Positions 26,016 through 34,028 of a DNA stretch of 64,000 nucleotides are shown piece by piece. The notes below the pieces were generated by a model, which ran no database searches, was not told the origin of the DNA, and saw only the letters and a program-made list of their open reading frames with translations. The DNA is from Roseburia hominis (GTDB lineage Bacteria; Bacillota; Clostridia; Lachnospirales; Lachnospiraceae), in contig CP159990.1 in the NCBI GenBank assembly GCA_040702975.1, positions 186,001 to 250,000 of the forward strand. Direction: 5' to 3'. Position 1 is the stretch's first letter, and every line of letters begins with the position of its first letter. A program made the translations under genes and the position numbers.

Positions 26016-26916
26016 CTAACTTTGACGCTCCTTCACCTTTTTCCAGAGCCGCAAGCTCCTTCATCTCCTGTTTGGAAAGCTTCACATCGTTCTTCCGCCT
26101 TCTGGGCCTGAATTTCAGTTCACCCGCTTTATATTCGCGAATCTCCTTCTCGTCGTTATCCAGGGTCACCACCACTTTCACCTGCTGCCTGAGCACGCTG
26201 AGCGACTGCACTTCCCCTTTCAGTCCTTCCGGCGTCGTGACCGTATCTCCCACTGACGGCAAATGACTATTCAGCTCTTCATAAGTCTCTTCCTCATTGG
26301 TCAGACAGCACATCAGCCTTCCGCACACACCGGAAATCTTGGACGGATTCAGGGACAGATTCTGTTCCTTCGCCATCTTGATAGAAACCGGGGCAAACTC
26401 CGACAAATAGGTATGGCAGCAAAGCTCCCGCCCGCAGATGCCAATACCGCCGCGGATCTTCGTCTCGTCCCGGACGCCGATCTGCCGAAGCTCGATCCTG
26501 GTGCGGAACACCGCCGCCAGATCCTTCACCAATTCCCGGAAATCGATTCTTCCGTCCGCCGTAAAGTAAAACAGTACTTTATTGTTATCGAATGTATATT
26601 CCGCATCGATCAGCTTCATCTCCAGACCATGCTTCTGAATCTTCTCCAGACAGATCTGAAACGCCTCTTTTTCCTTCTTGCGGTTCTTCTCCTCTATTCT
26701 GCGGTCGTCGTCAGTAGCGATTCGAATGACAGCCTTCAGCGGCTGCGTAATCTCCTCGTCTGCCACTTCCTTGGTGCCCAAAACTACATTTCCAAACTCA
26801 ACGCCCCGGGCAGTCTCTACAATTACCTGTTCCCCCTGCTTAACCTTCAGTTTTCCCGGCGAGAAATAATACACCTTCCCTGCCGTGCGGAACCGGACTC
26901 CAATCACTTTTGTCAT
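26005..26916 (-). CDS. ricT: RicT (YaaT/PSP1-domain) protein
   Basis: A 303-residue PSP1-domain protein, homologue of B. subtilis RicT/YaaT, part of the RicAFT complex that assists RNase Y-dependent mRNA maturation and promotes sporulation and competence. The conserved N-terminal domain (IGVRFRTAGKVYYFSPG) and the two cysteine clusters CGRELCC and CGRLMCC that bind Fe-S clusters with RicA and RicF are intact. It lies 3 bp after holB, the same neighbour as in Bacillus. Confidence 0.92.
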   Translation of the reverse strand: MTKVIGVRFRTAGKVYYFSPGKLKVKQGEQVIVETARGVEFGNVVLGTKEVADEEITQPLKAVIRIATDDDRRIEEKNRKKEKEAFQICLEKIQKHGLEMKLIDAEYTFDNNKVLFYFTADGRIDFRELVKDLAAVFRTRIELRQIGVRDETKIRGGIGICGRELCCHTYLSEFAPVSIKMAKEQNLSLNPSKISGVCGRLMCCLTNEEETYEELNSHLPSVGDTVTTPEGLKGEVQSLSVLRQQVKVVVTLDNDEKEIREYKAGELKFRPRRRKNDVKLSKQEMKELAALEKGEGASKLDDN

Positions 26917-26919
26917 CGT

Positions 26920-27909
26920 CTAATTCTCCTTTATCGTGAGCAGCATCAGCTCCATCACCAGTTCAAAATTCACATTCGCTTTTAAACGCGCCTTCGCTTT
27001 TTCTATGCCCTGAAGAATCGTCTCGATTCCCTCATAAGAGCTTTTCCTTGCGCGCTCCCGGATATATTCAAGCTGCTCGCCAAAAATCACTCTGTCAATA
27101 TTCTTTGTCGCTTTATAAATCAGAACATCACGATACCAGATCATCAGGATATCCAAATAATCCGTGATCTCCAGCTTATAGACCGAAATACGCTTTACCG
27201 CATCCATGAGATCAGGAAGCTCCATGGTATCAATAGATTTCAGAAGCAGAATCGCCTCGTCCTTGATCTCATTAAAATGCTCGGAATTCGCCAGCATGAT
27301 CGCTCGTCCCACATTACCCTGCGCAAATGCAGTACACACATCGGCTTTGTAATCCGGCACTTCCAGATGCTCCATAAGATATTTCTTCACTAATGTATCT
27401 TTAATATTGCGCAGCTTCAGCATCACGCACCGGGAGCAAATCGTCGGCAGCAAGCTCTGTGCGTTCTCCGTCAGCAAAAAGATCACCGCATAGGCCGGCG
27501 GCTCCTCGATGGTCTTCAAAAGAGCATTCTGCGCCTGCACCGTCATCATATCCGCATCAGGAACAATATAAATCTTATATTTTCCACTATATGGCTTTAT
27601 CTGGATATCTTCGTTGATCTGTACTCTGATATCGTCCACGCTGATGGAATTCGGCTTCTCATGTGTTACCCGGATAATGTCTGGGTGATTACCGCTTACC
27701 GCCTGACGACAGGAATGGCATTCATAACACGGATCTTCCGAATTATTCTCGCACTGAAGCGTCATAGCGAACAGCCTCGCCAGAAGCTTCTTCCCGCTTC
27801 CTCTCTCCCCGTTTAATATATAGGCGTGGGAAACTTTATCCTGACTGCATGCTGTCTGTATATATTGTATGATATCTGTATGTCCTACGACATCTTTAAA
27901 TCCTGACAT
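26920..27909 (-). CDS. holB: DNA polymerase III delta-prime subunit
   Basis: A 329-residue clamp-loader AAA+ protein. It has the motif NGERGSGKKLLARLFAM (Walker A like), four cysteines CENN...CYECHSC forming the zinc module, a sensor-1-like TENAQSLLPTICSRC, and PPAYAVIFLL. It loads the sliding clamp as part of the replisome. The neighbouring ricT, trmN6 and rsmI match the B. subtilis holB-yaaT-yabA-yabB order apart from genes lost here (yabA, yazA). Confidence 0.93.
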   Translation of the reverse strand: MSGFKDVVGHTDIIQYIQTACSQDKVSHAYILNGERGSGKKLLARLFAMTLQCENNSEDPCYECHSCRQAVSGNHPDIIRVTHEKPNSISVDDIRVQINEDIQIKPYSGKYKIYIVPDADMMTVQAQNALLKTIEEPPAYAVIFLLTENAQSLLPTICSRCVMLKLRNIKDTLVKKYLMEHLEVPDYKADVCTAFAQGNVGRAIMLANSEHFNEIKDEAILLLKSIDTMELPDLMDAVKRISVYKLEITDYLDILMIWYRDVLIYKATKNIDRVIFGEQLEYIRERARKSSYEGIETILQGIEKAKARLKANVNFELVMELMLLTIKEN

Positions 27910-27979
27910 ATCCTCACCCTCTTTATCTGTAAAATACCTAATATCATTTTATTAGTATACCACATTTTCCTCTGAATAC

Positions 27980-28576
27980 CTAGTCTAAATTCTCACACAA
28001 GTTTTGAATTCTTTCTGAAATTTTTCTTAATGTCTCGTTAATTTCTATATTTTCAAAGCGTTCCCGAATCCCCAGGCGTTCGATGTTCTCTTCCGCGAAA
28101 TCCTGGGTGTCAGCCAGAAATCTGCGGCACATCTCAGCATACTTCGGTTCTCTCTGCTCCCGCTCCCGCCTAAGTGCGCGGCTGAGGCGCTCGCCGTCCT
28201 CCACTTCAATATAGAGAGGAACCATCACCTGTTCCCCGAAATACTCCCGCATCTTTTCATAAGACTCCAGCGTTCCGATCATCAGGAAATCCTCATGCGC
28301 AAGGTCGAACTGTCCGTCGTCTACTGTAAAATATTTCCAAACGCCATACACAGTATCATAGGCGCGAAGTTCGATCACCTTTCCCTCATCCAGAAAAGCG
28401 TCCAGCTCCTTCTCCCCCACAAAATGGTACTCCACCCCTTCCGTCTCCCCTTCCCGGATCGGACGGGTGGTGTAGATCGTCACCGTCTTTAGCTGCGGCA
28501 TCATTTCCCGCAGTTCTTTATAGATTGTATCTTTCCCTGATGAACTTTTCCCCATCAGATAAAATATCTTACCCAT
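27980..28576 (-). CDS. Guanylate kinase-like protein
   Basis: A 198-residue P-loop kinase of the guanylate kinase family. Walker A is MGKSSSGKDTIYKEL, the GMP-binding stretch TTRPIREGETEGVEYHFV, and the RxxR of the lid REREQREPKYAEMCRRF. The ATG at 28574-28576 overlaps the decarboxylase stop by 8 bp. It occupies the slot where Bacillus has tmk, next to holB. The GKSSSGKDT loop differs from classical Gmk (GPSGxGK), so it may be a divergent second guanylate or nucleotide kinase. Confidence 0.8.
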   Translation of the reverse strand: MGKIFYLMGKSSSGKDTIYKELREMMPQLKTVTIYTTRPIREGETEGVEYHFVGEKELDAFLDEGKVIELRAYDTVYGVWKYFTVDDGQFDLAHEDFLMIGTLESYEKMREYFGEQVMVPLYIEVEDGERLSRALRREREQREPKYAEMCRRFLADTQDFAEENIERLGIRERFENIEINETLRKISERIQNLCENLD

Positions 28577-30050
28577 TTTTCCACACCCTGATATAACCTT
28601 CCCGGCAGATTCCCTCAATGCGAAAATGCTGCCGCTCATAATATGTAAGAAGCTCCACCGCTTCCCTCGCAATCCGCTCGCCCGGCACGATCACCGGACT
28701 TCCCGGCGGATAGAGGTAAGCGAAATCCATGGAGATCCTGCCGGCACTTTCTTTCCACAAGATTTCCTCACACTGGCCGGCAAACTGCATTTCCCGTATC
28801 TCATACGGGGTATAGATCTGCTCCTGCCTGCATATGCGGCCTGGTATTTCCTGGCAGGATTTCCTGGCTATTTTTTCCGGATTATACGTACCCGTTTCTT
28901 CTGGCATTCTCCCAAGCTCCCGCAAATTTTCTCCCCCAACACGCATTAGTTCTTCATCAATCTCAAACAAAGCATGTTTCAACCGCTCGAACCCTTCTTC
29001 CGTATCGGCAATCGATGTCATTGCCAGTACGTAGCTGCCCGCTGCCATTTCCATCTGCAAATGATAGTCATTTAATAGTTTCTCATATAACGCATGACTT
29101 GTCAATTCCGTTCCAGCCACAGAAATTACCAGTTTAGAACGGTCAAAATGTTTGGTCTGCACAAGGTGCAATTTCCTAAGCCCTCCAAGCTCTTTTCTCA
29201 GCCCCCCAAGCCTGGCGGCATATCTGTCAAACAGTTCCCCGCTCTTTCTTTCCAGCAAGTCCACACATGCGTCCAGGCTCGCCATAAAAATATAGGACGG
29301 GCTGCTGCTCTGCAGCATATCCAGATACATACGGATCTTCCCCCGGTCTGCGTATTTCCCATTGAGGTGCAAAAGCGCCGTCTGCGTAAGCGAAGGCAAG
29401 GTTTTATGCAGACTATGAATCACCACATCTGCCCCGAGACGGTTCGAATTCTCGGGAAAATAAGAATGGAACCCAAAATGTGGCCCGTGCGCCTCGTCCA
29501 CGATCAGCGGAATTCCATGGGCGTGAGCGACCCTCGCTATCCCCTCCACGTCCGACACCACGCCGTCATAGCTGGGCGAAACGATGACCACCGCCCGGAT
29601 ATCCGGCTCAGCCACCAGCATATTTTCCACGTCCTTCTTCTGAATTTCCTCATTAATCCCCGATTTGCCGTCAAACTCGGGATAAAGATAGCGGGGCACA
29701 AGTCCATTCAGGTAAATGGCATGGTAGATCGACTTATGGCAGTGCCGCGCCACCAGAATCTTATCTCCTCTGCGGGTGCAGCCCAGAATCCCGCTCAGGA
29801 TTCCCACCGTACTTCCATTTACAAGGAAATGCGTCTCATCTGCCCCAAATACTGCCGCCGCCCGTGCCTGGGCTTCTTTAAGGATTCCATCCGCATGATG
29901 CAGATCATCAAATCCTTCTATCTCCGTGATATCGATACTATAGGGAAGCGAAATTCCCATCACGTTCTCATTCCGTTTATGGCCCGGCATATGGAAACCA
30001 TAGTAGTCGGATTTGGAATATTCTTCTAATTTTTCATATAAACGTTTCAT
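28569..30050 (-). CDS. Orn/Lys/Arg decarboxylase family PLP enzyme
   Basis: A 493-residue fold-type-I decarboxylase of the YaaO/SpeA-like group. The PLP-lysine motif VIHSLHKTLPSLTQTA, the upstream DEAHGPHFGFH and the N-terminal FHMPGHKR are all present. It would make a diamine such as cadaverine, putrescine or agmatine, but the substrate cannot be chosen from sequence. It precedes the kinase-like gene and holB, the same place as yaaO in B. subtilis. A good promoter lies upstream. Confidence 0.9.
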   Translation of the reverse strand: MKRLYEKLEEYSKSDYYGFHMPGHKRNENVMGISLPYSIDITEIEGFDDLHHADGILKEAQARAAAVFGADETHFLVNGSTVGILSGILGCTRRGDKILVARHCHKSIYHAIYLNGLVPRYLYPEFDGKSGINEEIQKKDVENMLVAEPDIRAVVIVSPSYDGVVSDVEGIARVAHAHGIPLIVDEAHGPHFGFHSYFPENSNRLGADVVIHSLHKTLPSLTQTALLHLNGKYADRGKIRMYLDMLQSSSPSYIFMASLDACVDLLERKSGELFDRYAARLGGLRKELGGLRKLHLVQTKHFDRSKLVISVAGTELTSHALYEKLLNDYHLQMEMAAGSYVLAMTSIADTEEGFERLKHALFEIDEELMRVGGENLRELGRMPEETGTYNPEKIARKSCQEIPGRICRQEQIYTPYEIREMQFAGQCEEILWKESAGRISMDFAYLYPPGSPVIVPGERIAREAVELLTYYERQHFRIEGICREGYIRVWKNG

Positions 30051-30092
30051 CGTAATTTTTCCCTCGATAATATATTGTTCACTTTATCGCTC

Positions 30093-30121
30093 ATTTTACT
30101 GCACCCCTGTTAAATTGTAAA
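30093..30121 (-). promoter_or_regulatory. Promoter of the decarboxylase-holB-rsmI operon
   Basis: Minus strand TTTACA (30116-30121), 17-bp spacer, TAAAAT (30093-30098), about 35 nt before the decarboxylase start. Confidence 0.65.
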
Positions 30122-30281
30122 TAGCGTCAGCAAAATGTTGCTCTATTTCCAACACAAGTGCATCTTTTAGATATACAAAGCAATAAAAGAGTGTACAGAT
30201 TGTTGCTCCAATTTCTGCCCACTCTTTTCCCCTATCCGCTATAATTACTCAGTTTCTCCTGCCTTTGCCACTCTTTTTTCA

Positions 30282-31199
30282 TTATGTAATAAGTGTTTTA
30301 AGTGCACTTCTACTTTTAATTGCCTTTAATAGTTTTTCTTTTTCTTCTTGCGATATTTTCTTAGAGGATGTTTGAATCACATTTTCTATAATCTCCATAA
30401 CTTTATCATACTTTGTTTTTATAGTGATATCTTCTATAAATGCGACAGCTTCCTCATGTTTGGGATTTAATTCAGTTCTTTCCAAAATTTCTTTTTTTAA
30501 CTGTTTTAACTGTTCTTTATTACCTATAATACACATGGAATTAAGATCCTGACTTAACATATCCTTCCTTGCTTGAGCCGACATAATCCCTTCCCAATCT
30601 GCTGTTCCAACCCGCGAATACATATTTCCCACTAACCACCCCAATTTAGCTTTAAATTCATCTGTCAACTCTATTCTTTTTGCCCGCAAACACTCGTCAT
30701 AATGTTCATTACTTTTTAAAGCAATTGACACCTTTAAATAGGCAACCATAGATTCAGGAAATCTTAATGCTTCTTCTTTATAAAGAAAAAAATATTCAGG
30801 CTCAGTATTATTATACAATCTTTCAACAACCTGATATGCTCGATCTTTATTTTTTTCATCCATTAGCAAAAGTCCATGATTCTTTTCAGCATATTTTCCT
30901 TTGATAAGCATTCTCTCTAAGAAATCTGTGTAACTTCTAATAGCCGCCAGTGTAATATATGGAGTTTTACAGGGTTTCCCGTTTCTTCGCACTAAGTCGC
31001 AACTTTGGGATAGAACCATAAAATATTTATATTGTTCATTTAAAAAATACGGGTGAACCTCCTTTAACACTAATGACAATTCCTCAGTAATTGCTAGAAT
31101 ATCTCCTTGGCAAAGGGAAGACATGTCAGGTTCTGTTTTGTAGGTAAAATGGATATTTTGGTCTATTTTATATCCTATTGTTTCTTTTTGCAAAGACAT
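30282..31199 (-). CDS. Unknown protein, third gene of a coupled accessory cassette
   Basis: A 305-residue soluble protein I do not recognise. Its N-terminal half contains CQGDILAITEEL followed by YFMVLSQSCDLVRRNGKPCKTPYITLAAIRS, a GDI...SQSCDL pattern that looks like a conserved functional site. The C-terminal half is helical and lysine-rich, ending in a coiled-coil-prone stretch. Its ATG shares one base with the stop of the 77-residue gene (TAATG), after AGGAGGAAAC, so translation is coupled. Base composition is A+T-rich against neighbours. A defence-type function is plausible from context only. Confidence 0.65.
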   Translation of the reverse strand: MSLQKETIGYKIDQNIHFTYKTEPDMSSLCQGDILAITEELSLVLKEVHPYFLNEQYKYFMVLSQSCDLVRRNGKPCKTPYITLAAIRSYTDFLERMLIKGKYAEKNHGLLLMDEKNKDRAYQVVERLYNNTEPEYFFLYKEEALRFPESMVAYLKVSIALKSNEHYDECLRAKRIELTDEFKAKLGWLVGNMYSRVGTADWEGIMSAQARKDMLSQDLNSMCIIGNKEQLKQLKKEILERTELNPKHEEAVAFIEDITIKTKYDKVMEIIENVIQTSSKKISQEEKEKLLKAIKSRSALKTLIT

Positions 31200-31432
31200 T
31201 AGTTTCCTCCTAACATCTTATTAATTTTCTGATATGTTTCTTTCACTTTTTTTTCTGCATAGTTTACTTTTCTGTAACCTGAAAACGTTTTTTCATCAGT
31301 TCCTTTCTTTATCATTTTTATTACTTCAATTCTTTCTTGTCTACTTCCTTGGGTATTTTCTTCTGTTTCTTTCCTATTTTGAGAATATACCGTCCTTCCA
31401 AATTCTACTTTAATATGCTTCGTATTTATCAT
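31199..31432 (-). CDS. Small basic protein, middle gene of the coupled cassette
   Basis: A 77-residue basic, hydrophilic protein of unknown function, with no transmembrane segment or recognised motif. The C-terminal half (KVNYAEKKVKETYQKINKML) is helix-prone. Its ATG overlaps the preceding gene's stop by one base (TAATG), with GAGGGTGAT upstream as SD, and its own stop overlaps the next start the same way. The double coupling strongly supports it as a real gene even though it is short. It may be an adaptor between the two larger products. Confidence 0.6.
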   Translation of the reverse strand: MINTKHIKVEFGRTVYSQNRKETEENTQGSRQERIEVIKMIKKGTDEKTFSGYRKVNYAEKKVKETYQKINKMLGGN

Positions 31433-32046
31433 TATTCATCACCCTCTATTTCATATCCTAACCCACGTAAAATACCGCAAGATTCTTCAATAAAATTTTT
31501 TATATCATCTATACAAAAATTAGGTTTATTTTCCCCTGGATTATGATGTTCATTAAAATGTACCATCAGATTTTTGTTTTCTAAATTACAATCCATATTG
31601 ATAAATTTATCATCACGTTTTAAAGTCCTACTGATTTTTGTTGAAACAACTTCATATCCATTCTCCACAATATCCCTAGTGTCTGACATTGAATCAATCA
31701 CCTCAGCAAATAAAATACCCTCTTCTTCCAAAAAATCAGCATTTAGTCCATAAGCAAATAATTGTGGTGTATATGCTTTTTCTACAAAATTATTTATGCA
31801 TTGGCATAATTTATTTAACGTTTCATCATCTGTATTGATAACAGAGAAAACTACCTTACTCTGTCCAGGGGAAACTACAACACCATTTTCTCTATATGAC
31901 ACTGCAAAATCAGACCCTTGCCCATTAATTCCTATCTCAATTTCTTCTTTTTCAAATACATTATTCGCTACCCAATCTGGTTGAATATATAGTTTATTCC
32001 AATCACCAACTAAAACTATAGTTAACGAGTCATTAATAAAAACCAT
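31432..32046 (-). CDS. Unknown protein, first gene of the coupled cassette
   Basis: A 204-residue soluble protein with no family I can name. Alternating hydrophobic strands (TIVLVGDWNKLYIQPDWVANNVF, DFAVSYRENGVVVSPGQSKVVFSV) suggest a beta-rich N-terminal domain. The second half contains SKTISRTL-like basic strands and ends with a helix (DIKNFIEESCGILRGLGY). AAAGGAGAAAAA precedes the ATG. It opens the three-gene coupled operon, 126 bp downstream of the zinc-ribbon gene. The pattern loosely recalls TIGR04255-like proteins, which is weak evidence. Confidence 0.62.
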   Translation of the reverse strand: MVFINDSLTIVLVGDWNKLYIQPDWVANNVFEKEEIEIGINGQGSDFAVSYRENGVVVSPGQSKVVFSVINTDDETLNKLCQCINNFVEKAYTPQLFAYGLNADFLEEEGILFAEVIDSMSDTRDIVENGYEVVSTKISRTLKRDDKFINMDCNLENKNLMVHFNEHHNPGENKPNFCIDDIKNFIEESCGILRGLGYEIEGDE

Positions 32047-32172
32047 TTTTTCTCCTTTTCTCTTAAATATGTATTATTATATTCTTTATCATTACCATGT
32101 TTCACATTTCTATAATATAATTACTGCGTGTTCTTTAAACCAATCGCTTTCACTAAATGATAGCCTTTGAAA

Positions 32173-32421
32173 TTATAATGCATCCTCTAATTCATATTCT
32201 GAATAGCCACACATATAATCTTCATCTTTACCATGTGAAGCCCAAATTAGTGCAGCTTCATCAACTGGTAGACATTCACTACTATAATAATCTCCCTCAT
32301 ATCTAGCAATTTCATCATCATCAATAGAAGACTCGCAACCACAATTAGGGCATCTCAACATCTTTTCGTCCAAATCCAGTTCCATGTCAACACCACATTC
32401 ACAACATTCATAACTTGCCAT
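32173..32421 (-). CDS. Small zinc-ribbon protein
   Basis: An 82-residue protein starting at the ATG 32419-32421, with GGAGG nine bases upstream. The N-terminus has two CxxC knuckles, CCECGVDMEL and CPNCGCESSI, which form a zinc ribbon. The rest is acidic (DDDEIARYEGDYY...DEDYMCGYSEYELEDAL). The reading frame continues upstream without a stop into a remnant of another gene, but the strong SD marks this as the real start. Function unknown; similar small ribbon proteins accompany accessory operons. Confidence 0.72.
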   Translation of the reverse strand: MASYECCECGVDMELDLDEKMLRCPNCGCESSIDDDEIARYEGDYYSSECLPVDEAALIWASHGKDEDYMCGYSEYELEDAL

Positions 32422-32616
32422 AATCTTTTTCCTCCATTTTGTACCATTACCTTTGTTTTCAAAATGAACCTCTGCATTCTTATCTAATACCCTATTTTTA
32501 TAGTACCCAACCACATCGTCGGTACCTGATTTGAAATTTTTCTTTATTCTACCGGCACCCGTTTTCGTAGTATGGATTTTATCAATATTATCTAACAGCA
32601 TTTGTTTCTTTTGCAT
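32422..32616 (-). pseudogene. Truncated DUF3781-like remnant
   Basis: Sixty-five codons directly upstream of, and in frame with, the zinc-ribbon gene. The start NIDKIHTTKTGAGRIKKNF followed by TDDVVGYYKN matches my recollection of DUF3781 proteins. The usual ending (a KGKNWY-type strand and a C-terminal region) is missing, being replaced after NKGNGTKWRKK by the SD and start of the next gene. It looks like an old truncation fused in frame. A fused product of 147 residues from the ATG at 32616 cannot be excluded. Confidence 0.5.
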
Positions 32617-32959
32617 TGCGTTTTACCTGTAAATTTCACTATCTCTATCATATAACCATTTTATCAGAAACCATTTCTACTTTCCACATATTTTCAAGGA
32701 AATAACAAATCCCCACCCACTCGCCAAGAGTAAACTGAACATCTACACTACTCTCGTCTAACTGGCAGGGATTCGTTTCATGACAGCTAAGAGGGCTTTA
32801 AACATCTCTTTATCCGTAGGAATTAAGCAATCTGATTACACCGGCTTTAAAAGACGGAACGGATTGATTTTCAACCCGGAATGTTGCCAAATCGTTGCCG
32901 ATACTTAGATAAATTTACTTGAAACCTGTATAAATACTTGGTTCTCAAATTCTATTTCA
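32617..32959. other. A+T-rich intergenic stretch, possible gene debris
   Basis: About 343 bp with no convincing gene or RNA. Around 32780-32910 it contains sequence with coding-like composition on both strands (for example a 42-codon plus-strand frame from an ATG at 32799, and a minus-strand frame IGNDLATFRVENQSVPSF), but neither has an SD plus a recognisable product. It probably is debris from an earlier insertion at the boundary of the 30-33-kb island. Confidence 0.4.
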
Positions 32960-34024
32960 TCACTCAAACTCAGAGAGCCCCAGCGCCTGCTCCACATTCG
33001 TAGCCGTCACCCGATTGACCATCTGGGAGCCTTCAAGCTGCACGTAATAATACGTCCCCGTATCATCTTTACTGCCCACATAGAAGGTAATCTCCTTCTC
33101 CTCGTCAGAGTCCACCGTTTCTTTGTAGGTCAGCACCACTTTCGTCCGTTTTCCTTCCGCTAATCCATATTGCCCCAGGGTGCCATCGGTCACATGATAA
33201 TCGATGCAATCCGTAAAATAGAAGCTGGCAAGTCCGTCGCACACGGAAGAAACTCTGGCACTCTTCTCATCTTTTACCTCGTCGTCAGCCGATTCCGCAT
33301 TTGCCTCAGCAGACTCAGTATCCGCATTTACATCTTTATTCGTCTCTTGATCCGCATCAGATTCTTGTTCCGTATTTTCGCTGCTTTCTTCCTTAGTATC
33401 TTTATCCGCAATATCATATACCGATTCTGTTCCATCCGGCATAGTCACGATTTCCTTTACAAAATTATTTTCCGTGACAGAGACAAATTGATCCTTCTTC
33501 GCCACATCAGAAATCTCCCAGAGCAGCCCGGAAACCAGGGCAGATTCCACCGTATATACCGTTTCCTGCCCTTCCTCCATAAAGTAGTAATTTTCCCCGG
33601 CTGCGTCACCTACCAGGAAGGTATGCGTCTGTTCGTCCTCCCCGGAAAGCCGGAGCCGGTACTGCGGCTCCTCAAGACCATAATCTGCCAATGCATCCGG
33701 ACTCTCAATCGTTTTCAGAGCCGTGATATCGGAAAATGTATTTTCCAGCGTTTCCATGGTATCCTCTGCGAGCCCTATCGTCTCGTCAGCCCCATATACC
33801 CATTCGCCGTCCTTTTTGGAAAATGACATCACTGTCCCGTCACTCTTCTCATACTCCATGGCGGCCAGACTGTCTGCTTCAAAAATGTGAACCTTTTGGG
33901 CCTGCCTCTTTGCCTCTTCCTCCTCGTCATTGGATTTATTCCAGGATTTTAGTCCTAAGAAAATGGCAACAAGCAGAGCAAAAATAAGGAGAAGAATCCA
34001 TAACGTTTTCGATTTTTTCATCAT
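32960..34024 (-). CDS. DUF4340 membrane-anchored protein
   Basis: A 354-residue protein with an N-terminal signal anchor (residues 7-27) and a large extracytoplasmic region of the DUF4340 type (EADSLAAMEYEKSDGTVMSFSKKDGEWVYGADETIGL; PQYRLRLSGEDEQTHTFLVGDAAGENYYFMEEG). A low-complexity acidic insert (about residues 205-250, glutamate/aspartate/asparagine rich) interrupts it. It is the last gene of a Gld-like ABC operon, 4 bp after the GldG-like gene. It is probably the extracytoplasmic partner of the transporter; substrate unknown. Confidence 0.85.
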   Translation of the reverse strand: MMKKSKTLWILLLIFALLVAIFLGLKSWNKSNDEEEEAKRQAQKVHIFEADSLAAMEYEKSDGTVMSFSKKDGEWVYGADETIGLAEDTMETLENTFSDITALKTIESPDALADYGLEEPQYRLRLSGEDEQTHTFLVGDAAGENYYFMEEGQETVYTVESALVSGLLWEISDVAKKDQFVSVTENNFVKEIVTMPDGTESVYDIADKDTKEESSENTEQESDADQETNKDVNADTESAEANAESADDEVKDEKSARVSSVCDGLASFYFTDCIDYHVTDGTLGQYGLAEGKRTKVVLTYKETVDSDEEKEITFYVGSKDDTGTYYYVQLEGSQMVNRVTATNVEQALGLSEFE

Positions 34025-34028
34025 TTTT

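Noticed and set aside
32799..32927. 42-codon plus-strand frame in the island
   Set aside because: No ribosome binding site and no recognisable family; the opposite strand is equally plausible. Treated as debris.
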